NCBI GenBank assembly: GCA_016717725.1
Contig: JADKFA010000010.1
Span: forward strand, 62,001-126,000
Direction of reading: 5' to 3'
Length of the DNA: 64,000 nucleotides
DNA from: Bacteroidota bacterium
GTDB lineage: Bacteria; Bacteroidota; Bacteroidia; AKYH767-A; OLB10
The first letter of the stretch is position 1, and each line of letters opens with the position of its first letter. Shown here piece after piece: positions 36,267-45,002 of the stretch. The position numbers and the translations under genes were made by a program. The notes under the pieces were generated by a model. The model did not search any database, was not told the origin of the DNA, and saw only the letters and a program-made list of their open reading frames with translations.

Positions 36267-37928
36267 TTATTGACTTAGTAAAACGCGTGCATTATCCAAA
36301 GCAGCGTCGGTGAGAACTTCTCCACTCAACATTCTCGCTATTTCATTTAATCTTTCCAGGTCGTTTAAAATACGTAGTTGAGAGCGTGTGGAGGATTTTT
36401 TTACTTCTTTATAGACTAAGAAATGGGTATTTCCTTTGGATGCAATTTGGGGTAGATGGGTTATCGCCAACACTTGGTGGTCTTTCGCCATTTGCTTTAA
36501 GATGGTCCCTACTCTAGCCGCCGTTTCTCCTGATATTCCCGTATCAATCTCATCAAAAATAACGGTAGGCATAGCGGTTAATCGTGCCATGATGGATTTG
36601 ATGCAAAGCATTAACCTCGACATTTCTCCACCTGAAGCTACTTTTGCCAATTCCTTGAAGTCACCTCCTTTATTTGCAGAAAAAAGGAATTGAATTTTTT
36701 CCATCCCATCGGCTATAAAAATGTTTTCATTTTCTTCGATGAGTGCAATACGCAACATGGCATGTGGCATCGCTAATTCTGAGAGTTGTTGAGTCACCTC
36801 TTTTTCTAAAGCGGGAATTGCTTTTTTGCGAGACGCCGTTAGTGCATTTCCAGATTTTAAGAGTTGTGATTTTTTATCTTCAGCATCTTTTTTCAAGCGT
36901 AAAATTTCGTCTTCAAAAGAACTGATGCGTTGCAATTTTTGAGAAAGTTCCTCTTCAAATTGTAGCAATTCTTCAATGGTTTGGAGTCGGTGTTTTTTCT
37001 GAAGATTGTAAATAAAACTCAACCTTTCATTTACTTCCTCCAATCGCTTTGGATCTAATTGCAGTTTCCCGATGGCATCTTCAAGCTCAGCATGAATATC
37101 TTTTAGTTCAATTAAAACTGATTGGATGCGGTCGCTTTGAGTGACGAATTGATCATCGAATTTCTTTATTCCTTGTATAAGTTGATGTACGAGTGATAAT
37201 TGAGCAACTACATTTTCATCTCCATCACGAATTAACATTACAGCGCGATTAAGTTGCTCAACAATCTCTTCGCCATGTTCTAATTTCTGTTGCTCAGATT
37301 CAAGAGAAATTTGTTCTCCTTCTTTCAGTTTGAGTGCTGAAATTTCATTGAACTGAAAATTCAAATAATCGAAATCACTTTTACTTTTCGCTTCTTCATC
37401 AAGTAAAGCGAGATATGCTTTTTCACTTTGCTTCCAAGTGTTAAAATTCGATTTATAGGTTTTGAGTAAATCTTGATTTCCGGCATAGGCATCCAATACA
37501 TTTAATTGAAAACTTCTATTGCCCAAAAGCAATGATTCGTGCTGACTATGGATATCTACTAATCGAGATGAAAGTTCTTTGAGGGTAGTAAGGTTAACGG
37601 GAGTATCATTCACAAAAGCTCTTGATTTTCCTTCTGGATTTATTTCTCTACGAATAGTGCATTCATCGGAATAATCCAATTCCTTTTCTTCAAAAAAAGT
37701 TTTCATTTGGTAGGCGCTCACATCAAACACACCTTCAATAATGCACTTCTTTTTTTTGTCGAGCAATTCACCCACATCGGCTCGTTGACCTAACATTAAT
37801 CCAAGTGCCCCAAGTAGAATGGATTTACCGGCTCCCGTTTCACCGGTAATTATGCCTAAACCTTTTTCCAGACGAATATCCAGCTCGTCAATTAAAATAT
37901 AATTCTTAACCGAAAGTTGCTTTAACAT
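36267..37928 (-). CDS. recN: DNA repair protein RecN
   Basis: A 553-residue SMC-like ATPase of double-strand-break repair. Walker A 'GETGAGKSILLGALGLMLGQ' (about 29-48) and 'INPEGKSRAFVNDTPV' open the protein, a long coiled coil covers about 150-370, and the C-terminal half has the signature 'KVASGGEMSRLMLCIKS', Walker B 'PTVIFDEIDTGISGETA' and 'VLAITHLPQIAS'. Length is typical. Part of the conserved leftward block bamD-rpoZ-coaBC-DUF4835-recN, with 142 bases to the preceding gene. Confidence 0.96.
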   Translation of the reverse strand: MLKQLSVKNYILIDELDIRLEKGLGIITGETGAGKSILLGALGLMLGQRADVGELLDKKKKCIIEGVFDVSAYQMKTFFEEKELDYSDECTIRREINPEGKSRAFVNDTPVNLTTLKELSSRLVDIHSQHESLLLGNRSFQLNVLDAYAGNQDLLKTYKSNFNTWKQSEKAYLALLDEEAKSKSDFDYLNFQFNEISALKLKEGEQISLESEQQKLEHGEEIVEQLNRAVMLIRDGDENVVAQLSLVHQLIQGIKKFDDQFVTQSDRIQSVLIELKDIHAELEDAIGKLQLDPKRLEEVNERLSFIYNLQKKHRLQTIEELLQFEEELSQKLQRISSFEDEILRLKKDAEDKKSQLLKSGNALTASRKKAIPALEKEVTQQLSELAMPHAMLRIALIEENENIFIADGMEKIQFLFSANKGGDFKELAKVASGGEMSRLMLCIKSIMARLTAMPTVIFDEIDTGISGETAARVGTILKQMAKDHQVLAITHLPQIASKGNTHFLVYKEVKKSSTRSQLRILNDLERLNEIARMLSGEVLTDAALDNARVLLSQ

Positions 37929-38070
37929 GTAGCGTAATATTAACGAAAAATATGATTTTATAACCTTAAAAAGTCAGTAAACTTTTTACCGCTCTGCGGC
38001 GAATCAGAGGAATTATTCAATTAGTAGTAATAAAACTAAAATTGTCTTCTTCCACGATTCGAGGTGGAAC

Positions 38071-38970
38071 TTAATTTCCTGTTATTTTTTGATATTTAGA
38101 AGTATTAATAGGATCAATATCACTCAAGGTTTGTTTGGCGGTTGCTTTTACATCGGCAGGAGCTCCGGTGAATAAATTTACCATCTCATCTGCCTTCGCA
38201 TCAAACAAAGTTTTCATGAAGACAGAAAGAGGTTTGTCGGCATGAACTTTTCTTAATTTCTCAAGCGACGCTCCAGCTAAACGAGCTGACTCATCCGTTT
38301 TCTTTGACATTACATCCAAACATTTCCGATGAAACTCATAATAAAATGTACGGATAGGTTTATAAATTGGATTATTAATATTCTCCATCAACCAGAAACG
38401 ATTTCTCAACCCTTCAAAAGCTTTCCATCCAGGTTCAGCAGCATTGGAAGAGTTGGCAACGATGGCTTGAGCTTTTGCGAAGTAAGGATTTCCACCGTTT
38501 GGAGCGTAAGTTTCTGCATCAAAACCAATAATAGTATAAGCATAAAAAGCAAGTACCATTAATAAGTTAGGATTGGTTTGACCGTCGTTATATTCAAAAG
38601 GCTGATATTCTATGTAACGAAAATTGAAATCGTCGTCTTTATAATTTAAGAGTGGCGAGTTGTAAGAAGTACCATATACAGGTCGGCGAGAACTCACTTG
38701 TATGGATCCTTTGTACTCATCGGTACCAACCCTTTCAGAAAGTTCAATTTGAATGCTACATTCAATTTTCTCTTCGTTCTTATATTTATCGCTCGTCCAC
38801 TTTGTATTATTTAAAAACTCCGTAACTGAAGTTTGTAAAGTAGTAAACACACGACGATCTGAAGTTTGAATACGAGGAGCAATTACACTTACCGAACAAT
38901 TTAATTCTTGTGCCTTGAGCTCAGGAAGAGCAGCACAAATGATAAGACCAAACAAGAGGAGTTTACGCAT
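38071..38970 (-). CDS. DUF4835-family periplasmic protein (PorD-like)
   Basis: A 299-residue protein with a signal peptide ('LLLFGLIICAALPELKAQ') and 'LNCSVSVIAPRIQTSDRRVF', the start of DUF4835. Members are universal in Bacteroidota between coaBC and recN and have been linked by name to the type IX secretion system (PorD); that role is from memory and not shown here. It overlaps the coaBC stop by eight bases. Confidence 0.85.
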   Translation of the reverse strand: MRKLLLFGLIICAALPELKAQELNCSVSVIAPRIQTSDRRVFTTLQTSVTEFLNNTKWTSDKYKNEEKIECSIQIELSERVGTDEYKGSIQVSSRRPVYGTSYNSPLLNYKDDDFNFRYIEYQPFEYNDGQTNPNLLMVLAFYAYTIIGFDAETYAPNGGNPYFAKAQAIVANSSNAAEPGWKAFEGLRNRFWLMENINNPIYKPIRTFYYEFHRKCLDVMSKKTDESARLAGASLEKLRKVHADKPLSVFMKTLFDAKADEMVNLFTGAPADVKATAKQTLSDIDPINTSKYQKITGN

Positions 38971-40162
38971 GCATCAAATTTACTAATGATTCTACAATAT
39001 TCGAGGCTACTTTTGATTTTGACATCAGTGGGAGATCAATATTTTTGTTTCCCTTGAAAATCAAGGTGACTTTATTGGTATCGGTTCCAAATCCTGCACC
39101 TTTATCATTTAAGGAATTCAGGACGATGAAATCGAGGTTTTTACTAATTAACTTTTTCTCAGCGTTGGCCATCTCATCATTCGTCTCAAGAGCAAATCCA
39201 ACCAAAAACTGATTTTTAGTTTTCATCTTTCCTAAAGTGGCAGCAATATCAACGGTTTTACTCAATGGTAATTGTAAATCATCAGTCGATTTTTTCACTT
39301 TTTTATCTGAAAAAGTACTGGGTCGATAATCGGCAACTGCTGCTGTCATGATCGCTGCATCAGAAGTTGGAAAATGTTGTACGCAAGCTTGCAGCATATC
39401 ATCGGCAGAAATAACCGGAATATGAATGAGTCCATCCGGAATTTTTTCTTGAACAGGACCTGCAATTAGTTTCACTTGTGCACCCATCTCCAACAACGAT
39501 TTGGCAATGGCAATTCCCATTTTTCCAGAGGAATGATTTGTAATAAATCGAACAGGATCGATGGCTTCTTGCGTTGGTCCAGCGGTAACGATTATGGATT
39601 TTCCTACCAATGGTTTATTCGCAGAAAAAAAGGAAATTACTTTTTCCAAAATCACTTCTGGTTCTTCCATCCTCCCTTCTCCTATTAATCCGGAAGCTAA
39701 TTCTCCGTAGGCAGGTCCGATGATGGTATTTCCACGATGTTTTATCACATCCAAATTTTGAGTTGTAGCAGGATGCAAATACATATCATGATCCATTGCT
39801 GGTGCAACAAAAACAGGACAACGTGCAGAGAGATAAACGGCCTGTAAAAGATTTTCGCAAGTACCCGTTACAAATGCAGATAAGGTATGAGCAGATAATG
39901 GTGCTATCAATAAAAGGTCAGCCCAAATCCCTAATTCAATATGATTGTTCCAGGTATTTTCTTCCGATATCATTTCTGATAAGACGGGTTTTCCTGATAA
40001 AACAGAAAGAGTTAATGGGCTTACAAAATCTTCCGCAGAGCGAGTTGTAATAACTTGAACATCAGCACCTTCTCCTTTTAGTAGGCGACAAAGTGGTGCT
40101 GATTTATAAGCAGCAATGCTACCTGTTATTCCGAGGATAATCCTTTTTCCGGACAGGCGCAT
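38963..40162 (-). CDS. coaBC: Bifunctional CoaBC (phosphopantothenoylcysteine synthetase/decarboxylase)
   Basis: A 399-residue coenzyme A enzyme. The CoaC flavoprotein half (1-180) has 'GITGSIAAYKS', the active-site His in 'NHIELGIWAD', and 'PAMDHDM'. The CoaB half has 'AGPTQEAIDPVRFITNHSSGKMG' (shortened), 'AAVADYRP' and 'KVKKS'. In the loop 'GELASGLIGEGRM' the residue equivalent to E. coli Cys158 is Ser and no other Cys is in the loop, which is unusual for the decarboxylase. Between rpoZ and DUF4835 in one operon. Confidence 0.95.
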   Translation of the reverse strand: MRLSGKRIILGITGSIAAYKSAPLCRLLKGEGADVQVITTRSAEDFVSPLTLSVLSGKPVLSEMISEENTWNNHIELGIWADLLLIAPLSAHTLSAFVTGTCENLLQAVYLSARCPVFVAPAMDHDMYLHPATTQNLDVIKHRGNTIIGPAYGELASGLIGEGRMEEPEVILEKVISFFSANKPLVGKSIIVTAGPTQEAIDPVRFITNHSSGKMGIAIAKSLLEMGAQVKLIAGPVQEKIPDGLIHIPVISADDMLQACVQHFPTSDAAIMTAAVADYRPSTFSDKKVKKSTDDLQLPLSKTVDIAATLGKMKTKNQFLVGFALETNDEMANAEKKLISKNLDFIVLNSLNDKGAGFGTDTNKVTLIFKGNKNIDLPLMSKSKVASNIVESLVNLMHA

Positions 40163-40171
40163 GAATACAGA

Positions 40172-40492
40172 TTATTTATCGTTGGCAGGGTTACGATAAT
40201 AAATTTTACCGTCGAGGAATTCTTGAATCGCCACTAAACTTGGTTTAGGAAGCTTTTCATAATGTTTCGAAATTTCGATTTGTTCTCTGTTTTCAAAAAT
40301 CTCTTCCAAGTTATCCGTGATAGAGGCAAATTCAGAAAGTTTCTCATTCAATTCTTCCTTCATTTCAGTAGAGATATGATTAGCTCTTTTAGAAAGTACA
40401 ACTAGACTTTCATAGATATTATGAGTCTTATCTTCAAAACTCAAAAGATCTCTGGTTACTGTGGTGTTGGTTGATGATTTATAATTAGCCAT
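40172..40492 (-). CDS. rpoZ: RNA polymerase omega-subunit-like protein
   Basis: About 106 residues from the ATG at 40492; the longer frame from 40546 overlaps bamD and adds an unlikely leader. 'MANYKSSTNTTVTRDLLSFED' and 'NIYESLVVLSKRANHISTEMKEEL' match Bacteroidota omega/Rpb6-type proteins, which stabilise the polymerase. Position between bamD and coaBC is conserved and supports the call. Confidence 0.85.
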   Translation of the reverse strand: MANYKSSTNTTVTRDLLSFEDKTHNIYESLVVLSKRANHISTEMKEELNEKLSEFASITDNLEEIFENREQIEISKHYEKLPKPSLVAIQEFLDGKIYYRNPANDK

Positions 40493-40529
40493 GGATACTA
40501 TATATATATGTATACGATTAATGTTGAGG

Positions 40530-41336
40530 TTAGAGCTTTGCATCACTATTCATAAGTGTTAATTCTTTGGTGATATTTTCAAAGATTCTTTCTGCGTCGC
40601 GAAGATACCGACTTTGACCGAAATTATCCACTAATTTTTGATACTCTTCTTGAGCGGCTTTTAATCGGCTAACACGCTTAGAATCAACCGAATTGATTGC
40701 ATATTCATAAGAAGCACGGAGTCCAAGGTACATTGACTCCTCTATATATAAGGAGTATGGGTAGTCTTTTTGGAAATTTGCGAAGGCTACAACGGCTGCA
40801 TTATAGTCGCCAGTACGGTAATAGAGCTTAGCATTATTGAAAGTTTTCTCTTCGAGTTTAGCCCGAAGTTCATCCATCATTTTATTTGCATCCGCTACTC
40901 TCGTACTTTCTGGAAACTTATTAATAAAGATTTGAAACTTGTCAATAGCATCTATTGTGCTTGTTTGATCAAGACTTGGAATGGGTGAATCCAAATAATA
41001 ACAGTATGCATACATGTATTGCATTTCTTCTGCATGCGAACTGTTGGGATAGCTTTGCACAAAATTATTGAAGTGATATGCGGCCATCGTAAAGTCATCA
41101 ACATAATAAGTACAATACGTATAATAGAAATAAGATTGTTCTGCTTTTGATGTTCCGCGATAAACTGAAATCAATTCTTCGAACAATTGTAATGCATGAT
41201 AATAATCTTTTTTCTCATAATATTTCACAGCCGCATTGTACTTTGCTTCCATATCTGTGCTCTTCATCATGTGTTGGAATTTACTACATGATGAAAATGT
41301 GAGAACGATAAAAATAAATAAGAGTAGTCGTTTCAT
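40530..41336 (-). CDS. bamD: Outer-membrane assembly lipoprotein BamD
   Basis: A 268-residue lipoprotein (lipobox 'LTFSSC', Cys17) with five TPR-like helices pairs: 'YNAAVKYYEKKDYYHALQLF', 'FTMAAYHFNNFVQSYPNSSH', 'IDKFQIFINKFPES', 'YNAAVVAFANFQKDYP', 'EEYQKLVDNFGQS'. BamD is the essential partner of BamA in inserting outer-membrane barrels. First gene of the conserved block. Confidence 0.93.
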   Translation of the reverse strand: MKRLLLFIFIVLTFSSCSKFQHMMKSTDMEAKYNAAVKYYEKKDYYHALQLFEELISVYRGTSKAEQSYFYYTYCTYYVDDFTMAAYHFNNFVQSYPNSSHAEEMQYMYAYCYYLDSPIPSLDQTSTIDAIDKFQIFINKFPESTRVADANKMMDELRAKLEEKTFNNAKLYYRTGDYNAAVVAFANFQKDYPYSLYIEESMYLGLRASYEYAINSVDSKRVSRLKAAQEEYQKLVDNFGQSRYLRDAERIFENITKELTLMNSDAKL

Positions 41337-41523
41337 TGATTTTTCATTGGTGATACAAAGATACAGAATAGAAATTTGTAATTAAGTTGATTAACAAATG
41401 AATGTTGAAAACATTATGAAGCGCCATACTTTTGATCTTAATAATGTTATGATATTTCGGTCACATTCTTGAGCAGATTAACAACAACGTTAGCGAAAGA
41501 AAAAAAGTATATTAAAGAAAGAG

Positions 41524-42774
41524 ATGATAGATATATTCGAAAAGATCCAGAAGAATAGGGGTCCGCTTGGAATGCATGCGAAGGATGCACATGGATATTT
41601 CACTTTTCCAAAGTTGGAAGGTGATATATCTAATAAGATGGTGTTTCGTGGAAAAGAGAAATTAGTTTGGAGTTTAAATAACTATTTAGGTTTAGCAAAT
41701 CATCCTGAAGTAAGAAAAGCAGATGCGGATGCTGCTGTTGAATATGGATTAGCTTTGCCGATGGGTGCTCGCATGATGTCTGGAAATTCTAATTTGCATG
41801 AGCAATTAGAAAATGAATTGAGTCAATTCATGAAAAAGGAAGATACTATCCTTTTGAATTACGGATATCAAGGAATGGTGAGTGCTATTGATTGTTTAGT
41901 AGATCGTCATGATGTGATTGTTTACGATTCCGAATCGCATGCATGTATTATAGATGGTTTGCGTTTGCATATGGGAAAGCGTTTTGTGTATCCTCATAAT
42001 GATATGACCAGTCTTGAAAAGCAATTAGAGCGTGCAACGAAATTGGTTGCGGACACTACTGGAGGCATCTTAGTAATTACGGAAGGTGTTTTCGGAATGT
42101 CAGGAGATCAAGGTAAATTAAAAGAGATTGTTGCTTTAAAAGATAAGTTCAACTTCCGATTATTTGTTGATGATGCCCATGGATTTGGAACGATGGGAAA
42201 AACGGGAGCAGGAGTTGGTGAGCACCAAGGTTGCCAAGATGGTATTGATATTTACTTTGCCACCTTTGCAAAATCGATGGCATTGATTGGCGCCTTCATT
42301 AGTAGTGATGCGCAAATAGTAGAATACTTACGTTATAATATGCGTTCTCAAATTTTCGCAAAAGCATTGCCGATGCCTATCGTGGTAGGTGCTTTGAAGC
42401 GATTGGAATTATTAAGAACGAGACCTGAATTAAAAGAAAATTTGTGGAAGATCACCAATGCACTTCAAAGTGAATTGAGAAATGCTGGATTTGAAATTGG
42501 AAATACCGATTCACCAGTTACTCCCGTTTTCTTAAATGGTACAATTCCGGAGGCAACGAATTTAATATTAGATTTGCGCGAGAACTACGACATCTTCTGT
42601 TCGATGGTGGTGTATCCAGTAGTTCCAAAAGGTGTAATATTGCTGCGGTTAATTCCAACTGCCGTACATACCATAGAAGATGTAAATTATACAATCAGTG
42701 CATTTAAAGATATACAAGAGAATTTAAAAGCTGGGAAGTATAATGTAGATAAAATAGTGACTCAAATAAACTAA
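41524..42774 (+). CDS. spt: Serine palmitoyltransferase / alpha-oxoamine synthase
   Basis: A 416-residue PLP enzyme that condenses serine with an acyl-CoA to start sphingolipid synthesis, a Bacteroidota trait. 'WSLNNYLGLANHPEVR', 'GARMMSGNSNLHEQLE', 'DSESHACIIDGLR', the PLP-ring motif 'DDAHGFGTMGKTGAG' and the internal aldimine Lys250 in 'FATFAKSMALIGAF' are present. A 2-amino-3-ketobutyrate CoA ligase is the main alternative; 'FAKS' and the Bacteroidota context favour Spt. Stand-alone. Confidence 0.85.
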   Translation: MIDIFEKIQKNRGPLGMHAKDAHGYFTFPKLEGDISNKMVFRGKEKLVWSLNNYLGLANHPEVRKADADAAVEYGLALPMGARMMSGNSNLHEQLENELSQFMKKEDTILLNYGYQGMVSAIDCLVDRHDVIVYDSESHACIIDGLRLHMGKRFVYPHNDMTSLEKQLERATKLVADTTGGILVITEGVFGMSGDQGKLKEIVALKDKFNFRLFVDDAHGFGTMGKTGAGVGEHQGCQDGIDIYFATFAKSMALIGAFISSDAQIVEYLRYNMRSQIFAKALPMPIVVGALKRLELLRTRPELKENLWKITNALQSELRNAGFEIGNTDSPVTPVFLNGTIPEATNLILDLRENYDIFCSMVVYPVVPKGVILLRLIPTAVHTIEDVNYTISAFKDIQENLKAGKYNVDKIVTQIN

Positions 42775-42937
42775 ACCTTGATGAAGAAAAGTATTGCACC
42801 ATGTCGTTGGATTTAATGAGAAGATGTGAGGTGAAAAGTGTCAGATGGAAAAAGGTTACAGAAAATGTAACAAAAAATTAATAGTGACAGTATAACCACA
42901 ACAAATAATCGTTAACCCAATTCAAAACAAAATCATC

Positions 42938-43345
42938 ATGAAACAAAACATGGAAATGAAAAAAAGCACTACACCAAGTGCAGCCGGCGCTACTCGCGTA
43001 ATCGGTTTCAAAATGACTAACGTTGATGCTATGGCCGCTCCTAAAAAGAAAGCAGCTAAGAAAGCAGCTAAGAAGTCAACAAAAAAAGCTACTAAAAAAG
43101 CAGCTCCAAGAAAAGCAGCTAAAAAAACTGCTAAAAAAGCAGCAAAAAAGACTGCTAAAAAAGCAACAAGAAAAGCAGCTCCAAGAAAAGCAGCTAAAAA
43201 AGCAGCTAAAAAAGCTACAAGAAAAGCAGCTCCTAAGAAAGCAGCTAAAAAAGCAGCTAAGAAAACTGCTAGAAAAGCTACTAAAAAAGCAGCTCCAAGA
43301 AAAGCAGCTAAAAAAACAGCTAGAAAAGCTTCCAAGAAGAAATAA
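42938..43345 (+). CDS. Histone-H1-like lysine/alanine-rich DNA-binding protein
   Basis: A 135-residue protein; after a 33-residue head ('KSTTPSAAGATRVIGFKMTN') the rest is tandem KKAAKKA/ARKAA/PRKAA repeats, over 85% Lys, Ala, Arg and Pro. This matches H1-like proteins (Hc1/AlgP type) that compact DNA. The codon choice alternates AAA/AAG Lys and GCT/GCA Ala, so the DNA itself is repetitive and expected to be length-variable. The apparent antisense frame 42922-43335 is an artefact of the repeat. Own terminator. Confidence 0.88.
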   Translation: MKQNMEMKKSTTPSAAGATRVIGFKMTNVDAMAAPKKKAAKKAAKKSTKKATKKAAPRKAAKKTAKKAAKKTAKKATRKAAPRKAAKKAAKKATRKAAPKKAAKKAAKKTARKATKKAAPRKAAKKTARKASKKK

Positions 43346-43366
43346 TTGTCTTCTTGGGTTAACAGA

Positions 43367-43394
43367 AAAGCCTCTGCTTGCAGAGGCTTTTTTT
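43367..43394 (+). terminator. Terminator of the histone-like gene
   Basis: AAAGCCTCTGC-TTG-CAGAGGCTTTTTTT, a classic hairpin and T run. Confidence 0.9.
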
Positions 43395-43405
43395 ATGCCC
43401 TTTTT

Positions 43406-43574
43406 TTAGATATTGGATATTGGATATTGGATATTGGATGTTGGATGTTAGACAGTAGATGTTAGATGTTAGATGTTAGATGTGCGCGAGGCTTCGCGAT
43501 TAGTTGTTAGATGTTAGGAATGGAAGTCTAATGTCTAATGTCTAAAGTCTAAAGTCTAAAGTCAAATGTCTAAC
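43406..43574. repeat. Heptamer tandem repeat region
   Basis: GATATTG x4, then GTTAGAT x4, a small hairpin GCGCGAGGCTTCGCG (about 43484-43498), more GTTAGAT, then TCTAATG/TCTAAAG x5. The TTAGA and TCTAA halves are complementary, so the region could fold into one long imperfect hairpin. It also contains the gap to the FKBP genes. Confidence 0.7.
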
Positions 43575-43583
43575 TTCAAGAAT

Positions 43584-44453
43584 CTAGAAACCGCAACGCA
43601 CTAATTCAATGTCGAAAAGAACTGGAGTGTTGGGTGGAATGGGATCAAGTCCTGCAGTTCCATAAGCATTGCTGGAGGTTAAAATAAGTCGAGCTACACT
43701 TCCGGGCTTCATGGTAGAAATGGCTTCTTCCCACGCAGTCAAATGCGTTCCATCACCAAGACGATAAATTAAATTTTGACCATTATTACCAGAGGCATCA
43801 AACATTTCCCCATTTAAAAAACTTCCTGTGTATTTAATTTCTACTTGATCGCCAGGCTTGGGCTTTGCTCCTTTTCCTTCTTTGAATACAATGAAATAAA
43901 CTCCAGGTTTAACAGGCGGTACAGAAATAGAATTATCACCTAAGTATAATTCAATCTGACGTAATTCTTCAACCTGATTGTATTCGGTATTATGTTTTGA
44001 TTCGTTTCTGTATTCAGATGCGGTGAGTACTTTTTTCAAACGGATTTCAAATCGAAGTAGATCGTGTGCATCAATATTTGCAGGTAATGGTTGTTTAAAG
44101 GTTTTATCAAAAACGGAGTCGGCATTAACTAAGAAAATAGCCGAATCGCCTTCCGACATCATCGCAAAACCTTCTTCTAATCCACCAAGAAATGTGGGCT
44201 TCGTCAATTCTAAAACAAAGGATTCTCCAAGTTCATTCGAATTATAAATTTCTTTTCCATCTTTATCTTTATAGATAAGATGCATCCGCATCATATCCCC
44301 TAACGCTGGCTTCCTTCCTTCCTTCTGCTCAATAAACTCATAACGTAGACCTGATGGAGTTATGGAAAATCCATCCTTATTACAGGATGAAATGGAAAAT
44401 AATCCAACGCCCATCGCCACAATACACATTACCCAAATCGATACTTTTTTCAT
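43584..44453 (-). CDS. FKBP-type peptidyl-prolyl isomerase lipoprotein, two domains
   Basis: A 289-residue lipoprotein (lipobox 'FSISSC'). An N-terminal FKBP-like domain (about 40-140, 'FLGGLEEGFAMMSEGDSAIF') lacks most active residues, and a C-terminal domain (about 180-289) keeps 'PKPGDQVEIKYTGSFLNGEMFDASG' (shortened) and 'WEEAISTMKPGSVARLILTS', 'AYGTAGLDPIPPNTPVLFDIEL'. Such double lipoproteins help fold periplasmic or outer-membrane proteins. Starts three bases after the preceding FKBP gene stop. Confidence 0.9.
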   Translation of the reverse strand: MKKVSIWVMCIVAMGVGLFSISSCNKDGFSITPSGLRYEFIEQKEGRKPALGDMMRMHLIYKDKDGKEIYNSNELGESFVLELTKPTFLGGLEEGFAMMSEGDSAIFLVNADSVFDKTFKQPLPANIDAHDLLRFEIRLKKVLTASEYRNESKHNTEYNQVEELRQIELYLGDNSISVPPVKPGVYFIVFKEGKGAKPKPGDQVEIKYTGSFLNGEMFDASGNNGQNLIYRLGDGTHLTAWEEAISTMKPGSVARLILTSSNAYGTAGLDPIPPNTPVLFDIELVRCGF

Positions 44454-44456
44454 ATT

Positions 44457-45002
44457 TTATTGTAGACTTACTTTTTCTAGTTTCACGTTGTAAAGTATGG
44501 AAGTACTTCCTGGAATACATATTCCATCACCTGTAATTCCGTATCCTAAATAGGATGGCACAATGAAAATTGCTTTTTCTCCTTCTTTCATTTTTAAAAT
44601 TCCCTCTTGTAGTCCACTGGGTTGATTTGATTGTCCAATCGTAAAACTTAATTGTCCACTCGAATCACTTGAATAACAAAGATCACCATTCAATAATGAA
44701 GCCGTATAACTAATGGTAACATCTTTCATTAACCGCACTTCCCTACCCTGTGTTTTCTCAACTATTTTATAACGTAATCCTGTGGATGTAGTGTCTAATG
44801 CTAAACCATGTCGCTCAACATAGGCATCAATCAATTCAATTTCTTCCGCAATCAATTGACGATTTTGTTGGATTAAGGATTCTTTAAGATCTTGCGAATT
44901 GGGCTGTTGAGAATTCACTTTTTCCCTTTCAGTAGTCGACGGACCACATGAAATAATGCTCAGTTGAATTAGCAATAAAAGTAAATTTGTTGGTTTATTC
45001 AT
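44457..45002 (-). CDS. FKBP-type peptidyl-prolyl isomerase lipoprotein
   Basis: A 181-residue lipoprotein (lipobox 'LSIISC', Cys19) with one FKBP domain over about 80-181 ('VTISYTASLLNGDLCYSSD', 'GLQEGILKMKEGEKAIFIVP', 'GYGITGDGICIPG', 'ILYNVKLEKV'). Overlaps the NrnA stop by one base, so the three genes 46042-43584 form one operon (phosphoesterase, FKBP, FKBP). Confidence 0.9.
   Translation of the reverse strand: MNKPTNLLLLLIQLSIISCGPSTTEREKVNSQQPNSQDLKESLIQQNRQLIAEEIELIDAYVERHGLALDTTSTGLRYKIVEKTQGREVRLMKDVTISYTASLLNGDLCYSSDSSGQLSFTIGQSNQPSGLQEGILKMKEGEKAIFIVPSYLGYGITGDGICIPGSTSILYNVKLEKVSLQ

Noticed and set aside
42922..43409. Antisense and alternative frames across the histone-like gene
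   Set aside because: Produced by the tandem Lys/Ala codon repeats; no start signals.
43406..43574. Possible CRISPR array
   Set aside because: Repeats are 7 bases with no spacers of uniform length and no cas genes nearby.
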